64,000 bases of DNA from Flavicella marina (GTDB lineage: Bacteria; Bacteroidota; Bacteroidia; Flavobacteriales; Flavobacteriaceae): contig NZ_VYVA01000001.1 of NCBI RefSeq assembly GCF_009193215.1, positions 496,001 through 560,000 of the forward strand. Direction: 5' to 3'. Each line of letters opens with the position of its first letter. The stretch's first letter is position 1. The translations under genes were made by a program, and so were the position numbers. Of the stretch, positions 32,847 to 40,870 are shown in pieces. The notes under the pieces are model-generated. The model ran no database searches, was not told the DNA's origin, and worked only from the letters and a program-made list of their open reading frames with translations.

Positions 32847-33926
32847 TTAAATCTGTTTCAAGTAACCAATCAATTTTTCTGCTATCGCTGCTTGCTCATA
32901 AACTTTTGGATGCCCCGGTGAATCTTTATAAGACACAAATAGCGTATGCATTTTTTTATCTCCTGTTTTAGCAACTGCTTGTTTTACAAATTCTGGCCAT
33001 TGAGAACCTTTTTTGGTTACATCCATATTTCCTAGAATACACACTATTTCAGCCTTTGGATAGTGAGAACGTATTTTTTGAACAAAAGAAACATAACTAT
33101 CGATTATATACTCGTCTGAAGGCGCTTCAACACCAAATCGCCTTTTAAATTGCGGATGATTATTTCTTTTTACCAACCATGAATCATTCTGAAATAAATT
33201 GACAACTACGATATCAGCTTGTTTCTTAGAAAAATCCCAAGAATCATTTGCATCTTCCGGATTCCACCGATCAAACTCTTCTGGCATAGTCAAATCATCC
33301 CAACTTACCATAATACCAATTCCACTATGAGCAATGCATGAATACTCAGCATTCAAAGCTCTTGCGGTTAGTGCGCCGTATGCTAAATAATTATTGGTAA
33401 CATCACCAGTAGAACGATCTTTGCCTGTAGTATCCTCGTTACCATACCCTACAGTTATTGAATCCCCATAAAACTCAATAAAGGTTTCTTTTTTTGTTAT
33501 ATCTAATAGAGTATCGCCTTTGTATTGATAGGCATAAAAAAGCGTTTTTCCATGTATCCAATCATTGCGTTTATGCAACTCAATCTGATGAACCGTATCA
33601 GCTAAATTTTCAGCCAAAACATATTCTTTTTTCCCTTGGGACAAAGCTAAAACCGAAATCTGTTTACCATCTAAAACAACCGTGAAATAATTCTCTCCTT
33701 TTTCATCCTCTAGAACAGCCGATACAGCAGTTCCTTTGAACTTCAACGAAACCGAAGTTCCAGGCCAATACATTTCTGTTGCTTTTATTTGATTGTTGGG
33801 TTTGACTCTTCCTTCGTAATACAACTTTGTATTATCAAATGAAATTTCTGATTGTTTACCTGTACTTTTCTGTACAGGTTGACAAGCAATTAAGAATAAA
33901 AACAGGCTTGTAAGTAAAACTCTCAT
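32847..33926 (-). CDS. SGNH/GDSL hydrolase lipoprotein, CE2 acetylesterase-like
   Basis: A 359-residue protein with a lipobox ending F-L-I-A-C15. A jelly-roll domain (about 30-140, including P-G-T-S-V-S-L-K-F-K-G) precedes the SGNH fold. The nucleophile is Ser156 in F-Y-G-D-S-I-T-V-G-Y-G; the N-D of N-L-F-Q-N-D-S-W is the fourth block; the catalytic His is probably His339 in S-P-G-H-P-K. This two-domain arrangement is that of carbohydrate esterase family 2, which removes acetyl groups from polysaccharides. It would act in the periplasm or on the surface. No glycoside hydrolase gene is adjacent. Confidence 0.85.
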   Translation of the reverse strand: MRVLLTSLFLFLIACQPVQKSTGKQSEISFDNTKLYYEGRVKPNNQIKATEMYWPGTSVSLKFKGTAVSAVLEDEKGENYFTVVLDGKQISVLALSQGKKEYVLAENLADTVHQIELHKRNDWIHGKTLFYAYQYKGDTLLDITKKETFIEFYGDSITVGYGNEDTTGKDRSTGDVTNNYLAYGALTARALNAEYSCIAHSGIGIMVSWDDLTMPEEFDRWNPEDANDSWDFSKKQADIVVVNLFQNDSWLVKRNNHPQFKRRFGVEAPSDEYIIDSYVSFVQKIRSHYPKAEIVCILGNMDVTKKGSQWPEFVKQAVAKTGDKKMHTLFVSYKDSPGHPKVYEQAAIAEKLIGYLKQI

Positions 33927-34092
33927 AAAAATTTCAGATTAAATAATTTTGAGCATAAAACTAAGTAAAAATATATGATTTATTATGACTTAAAATTCCA
34001 GAAGAATCTACAAGAGGATAAAATTAAAAAATACATCTAAACTAACTTCAAATTTTTCACTCTCAAAAAAACAAAAAACCAAAGACTATTCA

Positions 34093-34100
34093 TACTTTTG
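34093..34100 (+). promoter_or_regulatory. -7 box of the TonB receptor gene
   Basis: TACTTTTG fits TAnnTTTG. It merges with the left arm of the palindrome at 34096-34126, so the expected transcription start lies inside the palindrome. Confidence 0.55.
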
Positions 34101-34126
34101 AGACATCGTAAAACGATGTCTCAAAA
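34096..34126. promoter_or_regulatory. Perfect palindrome over the promoter of a TonB receptor gene
   Basis: A 14-bp arm, TTTTGAGACATCGT (34096-34109), is followed by AAA and its exact complement ACGATGTCTCAAAA (34113-34126). No T-run or gene end lies upstream, so it is not a terminator. Overlap with the -7 box and the start region fits an operator for a dimeric repressor, or a 5' leader hairpin. Confidence 0.75.
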
Positions 34127-34146
34127 AATAAAACTTATTGATTTCT

Positions 34147-36363
34147 ATGAGAAAATATCTTTCGTTACTAGTTTGTTTGATGGGTGTTTTTTTTCTAAAA
34201 GCTCAAAAACTATCTGGTGTCGTTTTAAATACTAGCAAAACTAAAATTCATTCTGTTAGTATTTTAAATATTAGCAGTGGAAAACATACACACACAGATG
34301 AAAAAGGTAAATTTTCACTGGAAACCAAAAAAGGAGACACCCTACAGTTTTCTCATCTAAGCTATAAATCGAAAGATATTATTATCTCAGACACAAACTC
34401 TTCAATACAAATTGTATTAACTAAAAACTCCTTTAATCTAGATGAAGTAATTATTGGCTCAAGAGTGAATGCCCTTTCTGTAATCAGCGATATCGATATT
34501 GAAACAAATCCCGTAAATTCTTCTCAAGAATTGTTACGAAAAGTTCCAGGATTGTTCATTGGACAACATGCGGGTGGCGGAAAAGCTGAACAAATATTTT
34601 TAAGAGGGTTTGATGTAGATCATGGTACAGATATCAACATCAGTGTGGACGGTCTACCAGTAAACATGGTCTCTCATGCTCATGGACAAGGTTATGCCGA
34701 TTTACATTTTGTCATTCCTGAAACCTTACAAAACATTGATTTTGGAAAAGGACCCTATTACCAAAACAAAGGAAACTTCAACACAGCAGGATACGTAAAC
34801 TTTACTACCAAAAACCAAATTGATCGAAATAGTATCAAGATGGAATTTGGTCAATTTGACACCTTTCGTTTGTGCGGAATGTTTAATATTCTGCAAACTG
34901 CTACCCAAAACGCATATCTTGCTACAGAGTACATAAGTACTGATGGCCCCTTTGAAAGCCCTCAAAACTTCAACAGAATCAACCTATTTGGAAAATATAG
35001 AGGTTCCGTATCAGCTACTGATATATTGGGAATCACCCTATCTCATTTTACGAGTAAATGGGACGCATCTGGTCAGATTCCTCAAAGAGCTGTAGACAGT
35101 GGATTGATTACCCGATGGGGTGCCATTGACGATACCGAAGGGGGAATAACCTCTAGAAGCAATCTAGTAATCGATTTCGATAAAAATCTAGATGCCAATA
35201 CAACGATTAAAAACAAAATTTTTTACAGTACATACGGCTTTGAACTCTTTTCAAACTTCACATTCTTCCTCGATGACCCTATAAATGGTGATCAAATTAA
35301 GCAAAAAGAAAAAAGAAATATCTATGGTTTTCGCAGTGACTTCAATAAAGATTTCGATCTAAACAAGCTATATGGTAGTTGGCAAGCTGGTATTAGCATT
35401 AGACATGATCAAAGTAAAAACAATGAGCTTTCACACACTGCAAACAGAAAAGAAACTCTTGAAAACATAAAGCTTGGAGACATTCAAGAAAGCAACCTCA
35501 GCGGTTATCTCGGTGTAAAATTAGAATTCGATCGTTGGATCATCAATCCGGCATTGCGAATAGATCATTTCAACTTTCAATATAATGATGCCTTACAAAC
35601 CACCTACGAAACTCAAAACAAACAAGATCTTATAGTAAGCCCGAAACTAAACATCCTTTTTAACCCAACAAACGACCTGCAATTGTACACCAAATTTGGA
35701 AAAGGATTTCACTCTAATGATACGCGCGTTGTAATTGAAGAAAATGGAAAACAAACGCTACCAGGAGCTTACGGATTTGACGCTGGTTTTATTTGGAAAC
35801 CCACAACTTCAATGCTCCTTAATATTGCTTATTGGTATTTATACCTAGAACAAGAGTTTGTTTATGTAGGTGATGCAGGTATTGTTGAACCAAGCGAAAA
35901 AACCAAAAGACAAGGAATTGAATTGAGCTATCGTTACCAACCACTACCTTGGTTGTATTGGAATATTGATGTAAACTATACACATGCAAGGGCTATCGAA
36001 GAAAACAAGGGCGAAGATTATATTCCCCTAGCTCCTGACTTTACGCTTGTTAGTGGACTAAACATACTCCATAAATCAGGTTTCTTTGGAGGTCTTAACC
36101 TCCGTCACATAAAAGATCGACCTGCAAATGAAGACAATTCTATCAATGCGATTGGGTACACAGTAACTGACTTAAACGCTGGGTATAATTGGGATAATTT
36201 TAGTCTAAGTATTCAAATTGAAAACCTATTCAATACGAATTGGAATGAGACTCAATTTGCTACGCTATCACGTTTACGTGGAGAAGTTACACCTGTAGAA
36301 GAAATTCACTTTACACCTGGAACACCCTTATTTTTAAAGACCATCTTAACCTACCGATTCTAA
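34147..36363 (+). CDS. TonB-dependent receptor, possible metal transporter
   Basis: A 738-residue receptor; I start at the ATG at 34147. It has a signal peptide (about 1-20), a short carboxypeptidase-regulatory-like domain (about 22-95), a plug (about 110-225) with F-L-R-G-F-D-V-D-H-G-T-D-I and S-V-D-G-L-P-V-N-M, then a barrel ending L-T-Y-R-F. The plug carries V-S-H177-A-H179-G-Q-G-Y-A-D-L-H187, a His cluster that hints at a metal or metal-complex ligand (inference). The palindrome on its promoter suggests tight ligand-responsive control. The stop converges on the OprB-like gene, 22 bases away. Confidence 0.9.
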   Translation: MRKYLSLLVCLMGVFFLKAQKLSGVVLNTSKTKIHSVSILNISSGKHTHTDEKGKFSLETKKGDTLQFSHLSYKSKDIIISDTNSSIQIVLTKNSFNLDEVIIGSRVNALSVISDIDIETNPVNSSQELLRKVPGLFIGQHAGGGKAEQIFLRGFDVDHGTDINISVDGLPVNMVSHAHGQGYADLHFVIPETLQNIDFGKGPYYQNKGNFNTAGYVNFTTKNQIDRNSIKMEFGQFDTFRLCGMFNILQTATQNAYLATEYISTDGPFESPQNFNRINLFGKYRGSVSATDILGITLSHFTSKWDASGQIPQRAVDSGLITRWGAIDDTEGGITSRSNLVIDFDKNLDANTTIKNKIFYSTYGFELFSNFTFFLDDPINGDQIKQKEKRNIYGFRSDFNKDFDLNKLYGSWQAGISIRHDQSKNNELSHTANRKETLENIKLGDIQESNLSGYLGVKLEFDRWIINPALRIDHFNFQYNDALQTTYETQNKQDLIVSPKLNILFNPTNDLQLYTKFGKGFHSNDTRVVIEENGKQTLPGAYGFDAGFIWKPTTSMLLNIAYWYLYLEQEFVYVGDAGIVEPSEKTKRQGIELSYRYQPLPWLYWNIDVNYTHARAIEENKGEDYIPLAPDFTLVSGLNILHKSGFFGGLNLRHIKDRPANEDNSINAIGYTVTDLNAGYNWDNFSLSIQIENLFNTNWNETQFATLSRLRGEVTPVEEIHFTPGTPLFLKTILTYRF

Positions 36364-36385
36364 AAGAATAATAACTAGAAATTCG

Positions 36386-37576
36386 CTAATATGTAAGCAT
36401 CATCCTTAACCCTGGAATAATTGCCACATTTTTTGACACGGTTTGATATCCTTGCAAACTTCCTGCTACGGTTACCCAATCTTGTAAAAATATTTTATAG
36501 AAAGTATCAATTCCATACTCATATTGTCCATTCAACTCGTTAACCACAAAAGCAGCTCCTGCTTGATCTCCCGAACGGTTAAACGTATTTTTTAGAATAA
36601 AACCAGCAGTATAAGCTCCGTTGTATTTTAATACCCTGCCTGTACCTTTTGACAATTTCATTGTCAATATTAAATCATCTGAAACTCCCTGATTACCAAT
36701 ATACATCCACCCATTTCCCGCAGCTTTTTCTTGACTCTGAGGATAGGTATACAGATTGAATACATGGTAACTATAATACTTCTTTTTTGAAGGGATGGCC
36801 CAACGAACAAATCCTTGGTAATTGTATTTTGTATTCCCAAAGAAATTGGCAACATCTAAAACTTCGTTTTTAGGTGTGTCATCTAGTATTTGACCACCGA
36901 CAGATATATAATCCGAAATATTAACTTCGGCATACACACCAAAAGCGGCATCCATGTCGGGAACAGGATCTGACGATGCCGTTTTGCTAAACAGCGTTAG
37001 TTTATCCCAGGCGCTATATTTCGTAAATGACATGTAAAAAGTGGGTTCTAACTTACCAACAGTTACATCTAACAAACCATCGAAAAAGAAATTCTCGAAG
37101 TGTAAATATTCTAAAGATAAACCAGAAGTAGTTTCATCATTAGCATTAGGTACAGTAAACATTTTCAACTTTTTGGCAAAAGCTTTCGGATCACTTCCAA
37201 ACACTAAATTTGTATGCTCTACCCACCCATGAAAATTTAATTTGTAGTTTTTAGTTTTTACCCATTTGCCTTGATACAACACACCCAAATCGTAGTGAAA
37301 TGTATTGGCAGTTAAGCCACTTGAAAACCCACCTTGTGCAATTGAACCTAAATACCCAACAAAAGCATGGGTCTTTTGAGAATACATCCAGTGTTCAAAA
37401 TTGGTTTTTTGCTCTCTATGGTATTCTTTTTTCTCTGATTCTATAGCCGCTATTGGGTGGGGCTTTAAAGGTGTATCAAAGTTTTTTTCTTGAGCAGCAA
37501 CAAGCTGAACTAACAAAAAAAACACAGGTAAAAAAAACTTGTTTGCGTTATAAAATGAAGAGAATTTTAGTTTCAT
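36386..37576 (-). CDS. Outer-membrane porin-like protein, OprB type
   Basis: A 396-residue protein with a signal peptide (about 1-28, L-V-A-A-Q). The mature part is beta-strand-rich with W-V-E-H-T-N-L-V-F-G, the region G-K-L-E-P-T-F-Y and an aromatic end M-M-L-T-Y. This resembles the OprB carbohydrate-porin family. A charged N-terminal stretch (E-S-E-K-K-E-Y-H-R-E-Q-K) precedes the barrel. It is convergent with the TonB receptor, and a joint role in uptake is possible but unproven. Substrate unknown. Confidence 0.65.
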   Translation of the reverse strand: MKLKFSSFYNANKFFLPVFFLLVQLVAAQEKNFDTPLKPHPIAAIESEKKEYHREQKTNFEHWMYSQKTHAFVGYLGSIAQGGFSSGLTANTFHYDLGVLYQGKWVKTKNYKLNFHGWVEHTNLVFGSDPKAFAKKLKMFTVPNANDETTSGLSLEYLHFENFFFDGLLDVTVGKLEPTFYMSFTKYSAWDKLTLFSKTASSDPVPDMDAAFGVYAEVNISDYISVGGQILDDTPKNEVLDVANFFGNTKYNYQGFVRWAIPSKKKYYSYHVFNLYTYPQSQEKAAGNGWMYIGNQGVSDDLILTMKLSKGTGRVLKYNGAYTAGFILKNTFNRSGDQAGAAFVVNELNGQYEYGIDTFYKIFLQDWVTVAGSLQGYQTVSKNVAIIPGLRMMLTY

Positions 37577-37702
37577 AAATTATATATTGTTTACATATAA
37601 AGGTAATAACAGCTACCTAACCAAAACAGCGCAATAACCAACCAATAACCCTAAAAACACATATAAACTCTCAACGGGATACTTTTTTAGTAAGTATTTA
37701 AA

Positions 37703-38074
37703 TCACACATGTTGATCAATTAATATAGGATTACCATCTGGATCGATTACTACAATATTAGCAGGTCCCGAACCCTTTTCAGAAATTTTATTCTCTATAT
37801 GAATGCCTGCATCTAACAGCTCTTGTTGTATTTTTCTAACATCATCAAAATTTTCCAAGGTATTAGCATCTGCATCCCAACCAGGATTAAAAGTCAAAAT
37901 ATTATGCTCGAACATGTTTTCAAACAAACCAATAAGTGTGCTTTCATTTTTCATGATCAAATAATTACTCTCAATCGCACCTGCAAAAACTTCAAAACCT
38001 AAGGTCTCGTAAAATTTTTTTGACACCATCAAATCTTTTACATTTAAACTAACTGAAAACGCTCCTAATTTCAT
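37703..38074 (-). CDS. VOC family (glyoxalase/bleomycin-resistance fold) protein
   Basis: A 123-residue protein with two beta-alpha-beta-beta-beta units. Start F-S-V-S-L-N-V-K-D-L-M-V-S-K-K-F-Y-E-T-L-G-F, then V-V-I-D-P-D-G-N-P-I-L-I-D-Q-H near the end are the family signatures. The His of the C-terminal I-D-Q-H and residues near N-V-K-D may bind a metal. The reaction cannot be stated. It stands alone on the reverse strand, divergent from the next gene. Confidence 0.88.
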   Translation of the reverse strand: MKLGAFSVSLNVKDLMVSKKFYETLGFEVFAGAIESNYLIMKNESTLIGLFENMFEHNILTFNPGWDADANTLENFDDVRKIQQELLDAGIHIENKISEKGSGPANIVVIDPDGNPILIDQHV

Positions 38075-38221
38075 TTTTATAATGCTTTTTAATTGTAAAT
38101 CTAAACTACAAAATTTTACCTAGCTATACCAAAAACACATAGTTATCCATTAGAAAAATTCTTTTTTATAACTTAGCCTAGTGTTTTATATCCATTTTTG
38201 AATACTAGATACATCTATGCT

Positions 38222-39370
38222 ATGAAAAATAAACTTGCAGTAATCTTTTGCTTTCTCTGTTCGATACACCTTTTGTTTTCTCAAAAAGAAGAAAACAGAA
38301 TTATTGACAGTATTACTACCAATGCATTACGTGCAAAATATTATAAAAAACTAAACCCAACGGACACCTTAAGAAGACCCACATTTAACACCTACCCATT
38401 TATATCGTATACACCAGAAACCGATGTGACTTTTGGAGCAGGTGGAATTTTGATTTATTATACCGGAAAAGAAAAAATTCTAAACCCATCTAAATTAGGC
38501 TTCGGAGGATATTATTCATTGAACAACCAATATCGGATAAGCATGGATAATGATATGTATTTTTTTAAAAATCGACTCAACATTAAACTACCCATGAATT
38601 ATGGTTTTTATGTAAATAAATTTTGGGGAGTTGGAGATGATGCCGCCGATTATAGCAATGCGGCCTATTCAGCAACGACATTTGCCACGACATTGACCAT
38701 CCAAATTCCGACATCTTGGTTTTCTGCTGACCGAGCAGGTATGATTTTTGACTACAACCACACAGAAATTGTAGACAAAAAAGGAAATGAATTTATAGAC
38801 GATCCACTAATCTACGGAGGATTGGGAGGACAAATGATTGGTTTTGGAGGAGATTTAGTATGGGATAGTAGAGAACATCTTTTCACTCCAAAAAGTGGAA
38901 GTTATCAATATTTCAAAGCGGTAATTTACCCAGGTGTAAGTGATTTTAATTTTGCCTTTTTTGAATTTGACGTCAGAAATTATGTTTCTTTTAAAAATGG
39001 CGGAGTTCTGGCAAGTAATTTCTTTATACAATCTGCTACTGGAGAAACACCTTTTTACAAATTGCCCTCTCTAGGTGGTAAGCAAATGCGTGGTTATTTC
39101 TTCGGAAGGTATCGAGATAATTTTTATGGAATGGCACAACTAGAATATCGAAAGAGTTTTGCAAAACGCTGGGGGTATGTTCTCTTTGGTACCGTTGGAA
39201 ACGTATCAGAAAGTATTATCGATTATAACTTCCAATCCCTTAAATACAGTTTTGGTTCTGGTCTACGCTATATGTTTAACAAAAAAGAACGCGTAAATTT
39301 AAGAGCTGATATTGGAATCGGTGCCGATGGAAACAGCGGAGTTTATTTCGGTATTGAGGAGGCTTTTTAA
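38222..39370 (+). CDS. BamA/TamA-family outer-membrane protein (surface antigen D15)
   Basis: A 382-residue protein (ATG at 38222). A signal peptide (about 1-21, L-L-F-S-Q) is followed by a short linker with no POTRA repeats and a 16-strand-like barrel of about 320 residues. W-D-S-R-E-H-L-F-T-P, G-G-K-Q-M-R-G-Y-F and F-G-R-Y-R-D show the Bac_surface_Ag barrel signatures. The absence of POTRA domains separates it from BamA itself, so it may be an export channel or an envelope structural protein. Its stop is 3 bases from that of the convergent gene. Confidence 0.85.
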   Translation: MKNKLAVIFCFLCSIHLLFSQKEENRIIDSITTNALRAKYYKKLNPTDTLRRPTFNTYPFISYTPETDVTFGAGGILIYYTGKEKILNPSKLGFGGYYSLNNQYRISMDNDMYFFKNRLNIKLPMNYGFYVNKFWGVGDDAADYSNAAYSATTFATTLTIQIPTSWFSADRAGMIFDYNHTEIVDKKGNEFIDDPLIYGGLGGQMIGFGGDLVWDSREHLFTPKSGSYQYFKAVIYPGVSDFNFAFFEFDVRNYVSFKNGGVLASNFFIQSATGETPFYKLPSLGGKQMRGYFFGRYRDNFYGMAQLEYRKSFAKRWGYVLFGTVGNVSESIIDYNFQSLKYSFGSGLRYMFNKKERVNLRADIGIGADGNSGVYFGIEEAF

Positions 39371-39373
39371 AAA

Positions 39374-39601
39374 TTACAACAAATCAAATTTTGCTTTTTT
39401 ATCATCCATCCAAGCCTTCATAGCCTCAGGAGTTTGCATCAAAGCTTGCATGGCTTCCATCGCCTGTAAATGTGGCACATCGTTTTGTTGAAACATCTCC
39501 ATTCCATGTTCTTTACTCATCTTCGCAATTTCATCAAAAGTTTCAGCAGTGAATTTTTTATTGCACGCTCCTCCCAATTGCTTACAAGTCATTGTTTTCA
39601 T
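39374..39601 (-). CDS. DUF1059-like small protein
   Basis: A 75-residue protein starting at the ATG at 39601; a longer frame to 39694 would run into the divergent promoter and is unlikely. The start M-T-C-K-Q-L-G-G-A-C-N-K-K-F-T-A resembles the DUF1059 signature, followed by helices and Q-N-D-V-P-H-L-Q-A-M. The two N-terminal cysteines could bind a metal. Function unknown to me. Confidence 0.6.
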   Translation of the reverse strand: MKTMTCKQLGGACNKKFTAETFDEIAKMSKEHGMEMFQQNDVPHLQAMEAMQALMQTPEAMKAWMDDKKAKFDLL

Positions 39602-39654
39602 ACCTATAATTATTTTTGAGTTACTATCAAATATACGATTTAATTTATTCTCTA

Positions 39655-39683
39655 TTGCTTCAGCCATATTTTGAGTATTTTTG
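39655..39683 (+). promoter_or_regulatory. Promoter of the 268-residue outer-membrane protein gene
   Basis: TTG (39655-39657), an 18-base spacer and TATTTTTG (39676-39683), 26 bases before the ATG at 39710. This supports that start. Confidence 0.65.
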
Positions 39684-39709
39684 CTAACCAACACAACCTA
39701 ATACTTCTC

Positions 39710-40513
39710 ATGAAAACATTACTACGTTTATCAATAGTACTTTTGATTTTGATGTTTAATACACAACTTACAGCACAAGAAACTGCATCAGATTTCAAGT
39801 CTTCTAAAAAATCTGAAAAAAAATGGAGGTTTAGTATTACTCCTTATGCTTTATTCGCAGCGCAATCAACCGACGTTGGAGGTGAATCCATACGTCAAAA
39901 CTTCAACGACTTATCATCTATGACAAATTGGGGATTTCAAATTATAACAACAGTAAGATACGACAGATTTTCTTTTTCTTTTGATGGTACCTTTGCAAAT
40001 CTTGGTGGCAGTGGAGAAGTAAAACCTCTAAAAGCTGACCTATCTATAGATCAAAAAATATTCGACTTAAAAGCAGGATACAAAGTCTATGACAATTTTA
40101 AACTAAACAGTGACCAAGCAATAACCGGTTGGTCGATAGACTTCAGTCTTGGTGGAAAATACATGTTAAACGATGTCTCACTTGATTATTTTATTTATCT
40201 AGGTGACAATCTCATATTTGACGGAACTTTCAAAAAAAGACTTGAATGGTGGGACCTTATGGTTGGAGTAAATACTAAATTTATCGTTAGTCCGAAATTC
40301 TTGGTGAGCGTAGCGTACAATGCTGGGGGCTTCGGAATTGGTAATTCTTCGAAATTTGCTTCTGATTTTACTTATATAAACTCTTTCAAAGTACACAAAT
40401 ACGTACTTGTAAATGCAGGGTTTCGATCTTTTGGCTACGACAGGTTTGATGACGGAGTTGAAACAAACGTAAGAGTATTAGGTCCGATGCTAGGAGTTTC
40501 CGCAATTTTTTAA
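39710..40513 (+). CDS. Outer-membrane beta-barrel protein, unknown
   Basis: A 268-residue protein with a signal peptide (about 1-22, Q-L-T-A-Q). The remainder is alternating beta-strand sequence with W-R-F-S-I-T-P-Y-A-L-F-A and a C-terminal aromatic strand ending V-S-A-I-F. The layout is that of an 8-12 strand porin-like barrel. No catalytic motif. A terminator follows, so it is monocistronic. Confidence 0.75.
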   Translation: MKTLLRLSIVLLILMFNTQLTAQETASDFKSSKKSEKKWRFSITPYALFAAQSTDVGGESIRQNFNDLSSMTNWGFQIITTVRYDRFSFSFDGTFANLGGSGEVKPLKADLSIDQKIFDLKAGYKVYDNFKLNSDQAITGWSIDFSLGGKYMLNDVSLDYFIYLGDNLIFDGTFKKRLEWWDLMVGVNTKFIVSPKFLVSVAYNAGGFGIGNSSKFASDFTYINSFKVHKYVLVNAGFRSFGYDRFDDGVETNVRVLGPMLGVSAIF

Positions 40514-40544
40514 AAACAAATAAAAAGCCTAGTTCTAAAAAGCA

Positions 40545-40577
40545 AAAAACGCAATCTCAATGAGATTGCGTTTTTTT
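40545..40577. terminator. Bidirectional terminator
   Basis: AAAAACGCAATCTC (40545-40558) with GAGATTGCGTTTTT (40562-40575), 14 bp with loop AAT, then more T. It can stop the outer-membrane protein gene and the tRNA-Gln transcript. Confidence 0.9.
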
Positions 40578-40578
40578 G

Positions 40579-40649
40579 TTGACCCACAAGGACTCGAACC
40601 TTGACTGACGATACCAAAAACCGGAGTGCTACCATTACACCATGGGTCA
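40579..40649 (-). tRNA. tRNA-Gln (TTG)
   Basis: Reverse strand. The acceptor arms TGACCCA and TGGGTCA pair perfectly, the D arm is GTGTAATGGTAGCAC, and the T loop is TTCGAGT. The anticodon loop reads TT-TTG-GT, giving anticodon TTG (Gln). The anticodon stem CCGGT/ATCGT pairs C-G, G-C, G-T and T-A but has a C-T mismatch at its outer end. CCA is not encoded. Confidence 0.93.
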
Positions 40650-40666
40650 ATTGCTTATTGCGGGTG

Positions 40667-40697
40667 CAAATTTAAGGTAAACTTTCAATTCTACAAA
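40667..40697 (-). promoter_or_regulatory. Promoter of tRNA-Gln
   Basis: On the reverse strand, TTTG (complement of 40694-40697), a 19-base spacer and TAAATTTG (complement of 40667-40674) fit the consensus; the tRNA starts 18 bases later. Confidence 0.7.
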
Positions 40698-40870
40698 TAA
40701 TTTTTTATTTTTTTTACATATTTTTTTCATTCAAAACAGCAACCTCCAAAAAACCAGATATTTGTTAAAAAAAATAGAAATAAATCTTCTCAGCGCACCT
40801 TACCAAAGCTTTTATGCAAGTATTCACTTTAAATTATTAAATTCGCACACATATATTACAAAACAGCACT

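Larger units (their letters stand above)
40514..40870. other. Gene-free stretch with terminator and tRNA-Gln
   Basis: This gap holds the terminator of the preceding gene, tRNA-Gln on the reverse strand with its promoter, and about 170 AT-rich bases (40700-40870) before the DUF2723 gene, in which I recognise nothing except a possible weak -7 (ATATTTG) near 40760. Confidence 0.6.

Noticed and set aside
39602-39694. N-terminal extension of the DUF1059-like protein
   Set aside because: It would overlap the promoter of the divergent gene, and the family signature starts right after the ATG at 39601.
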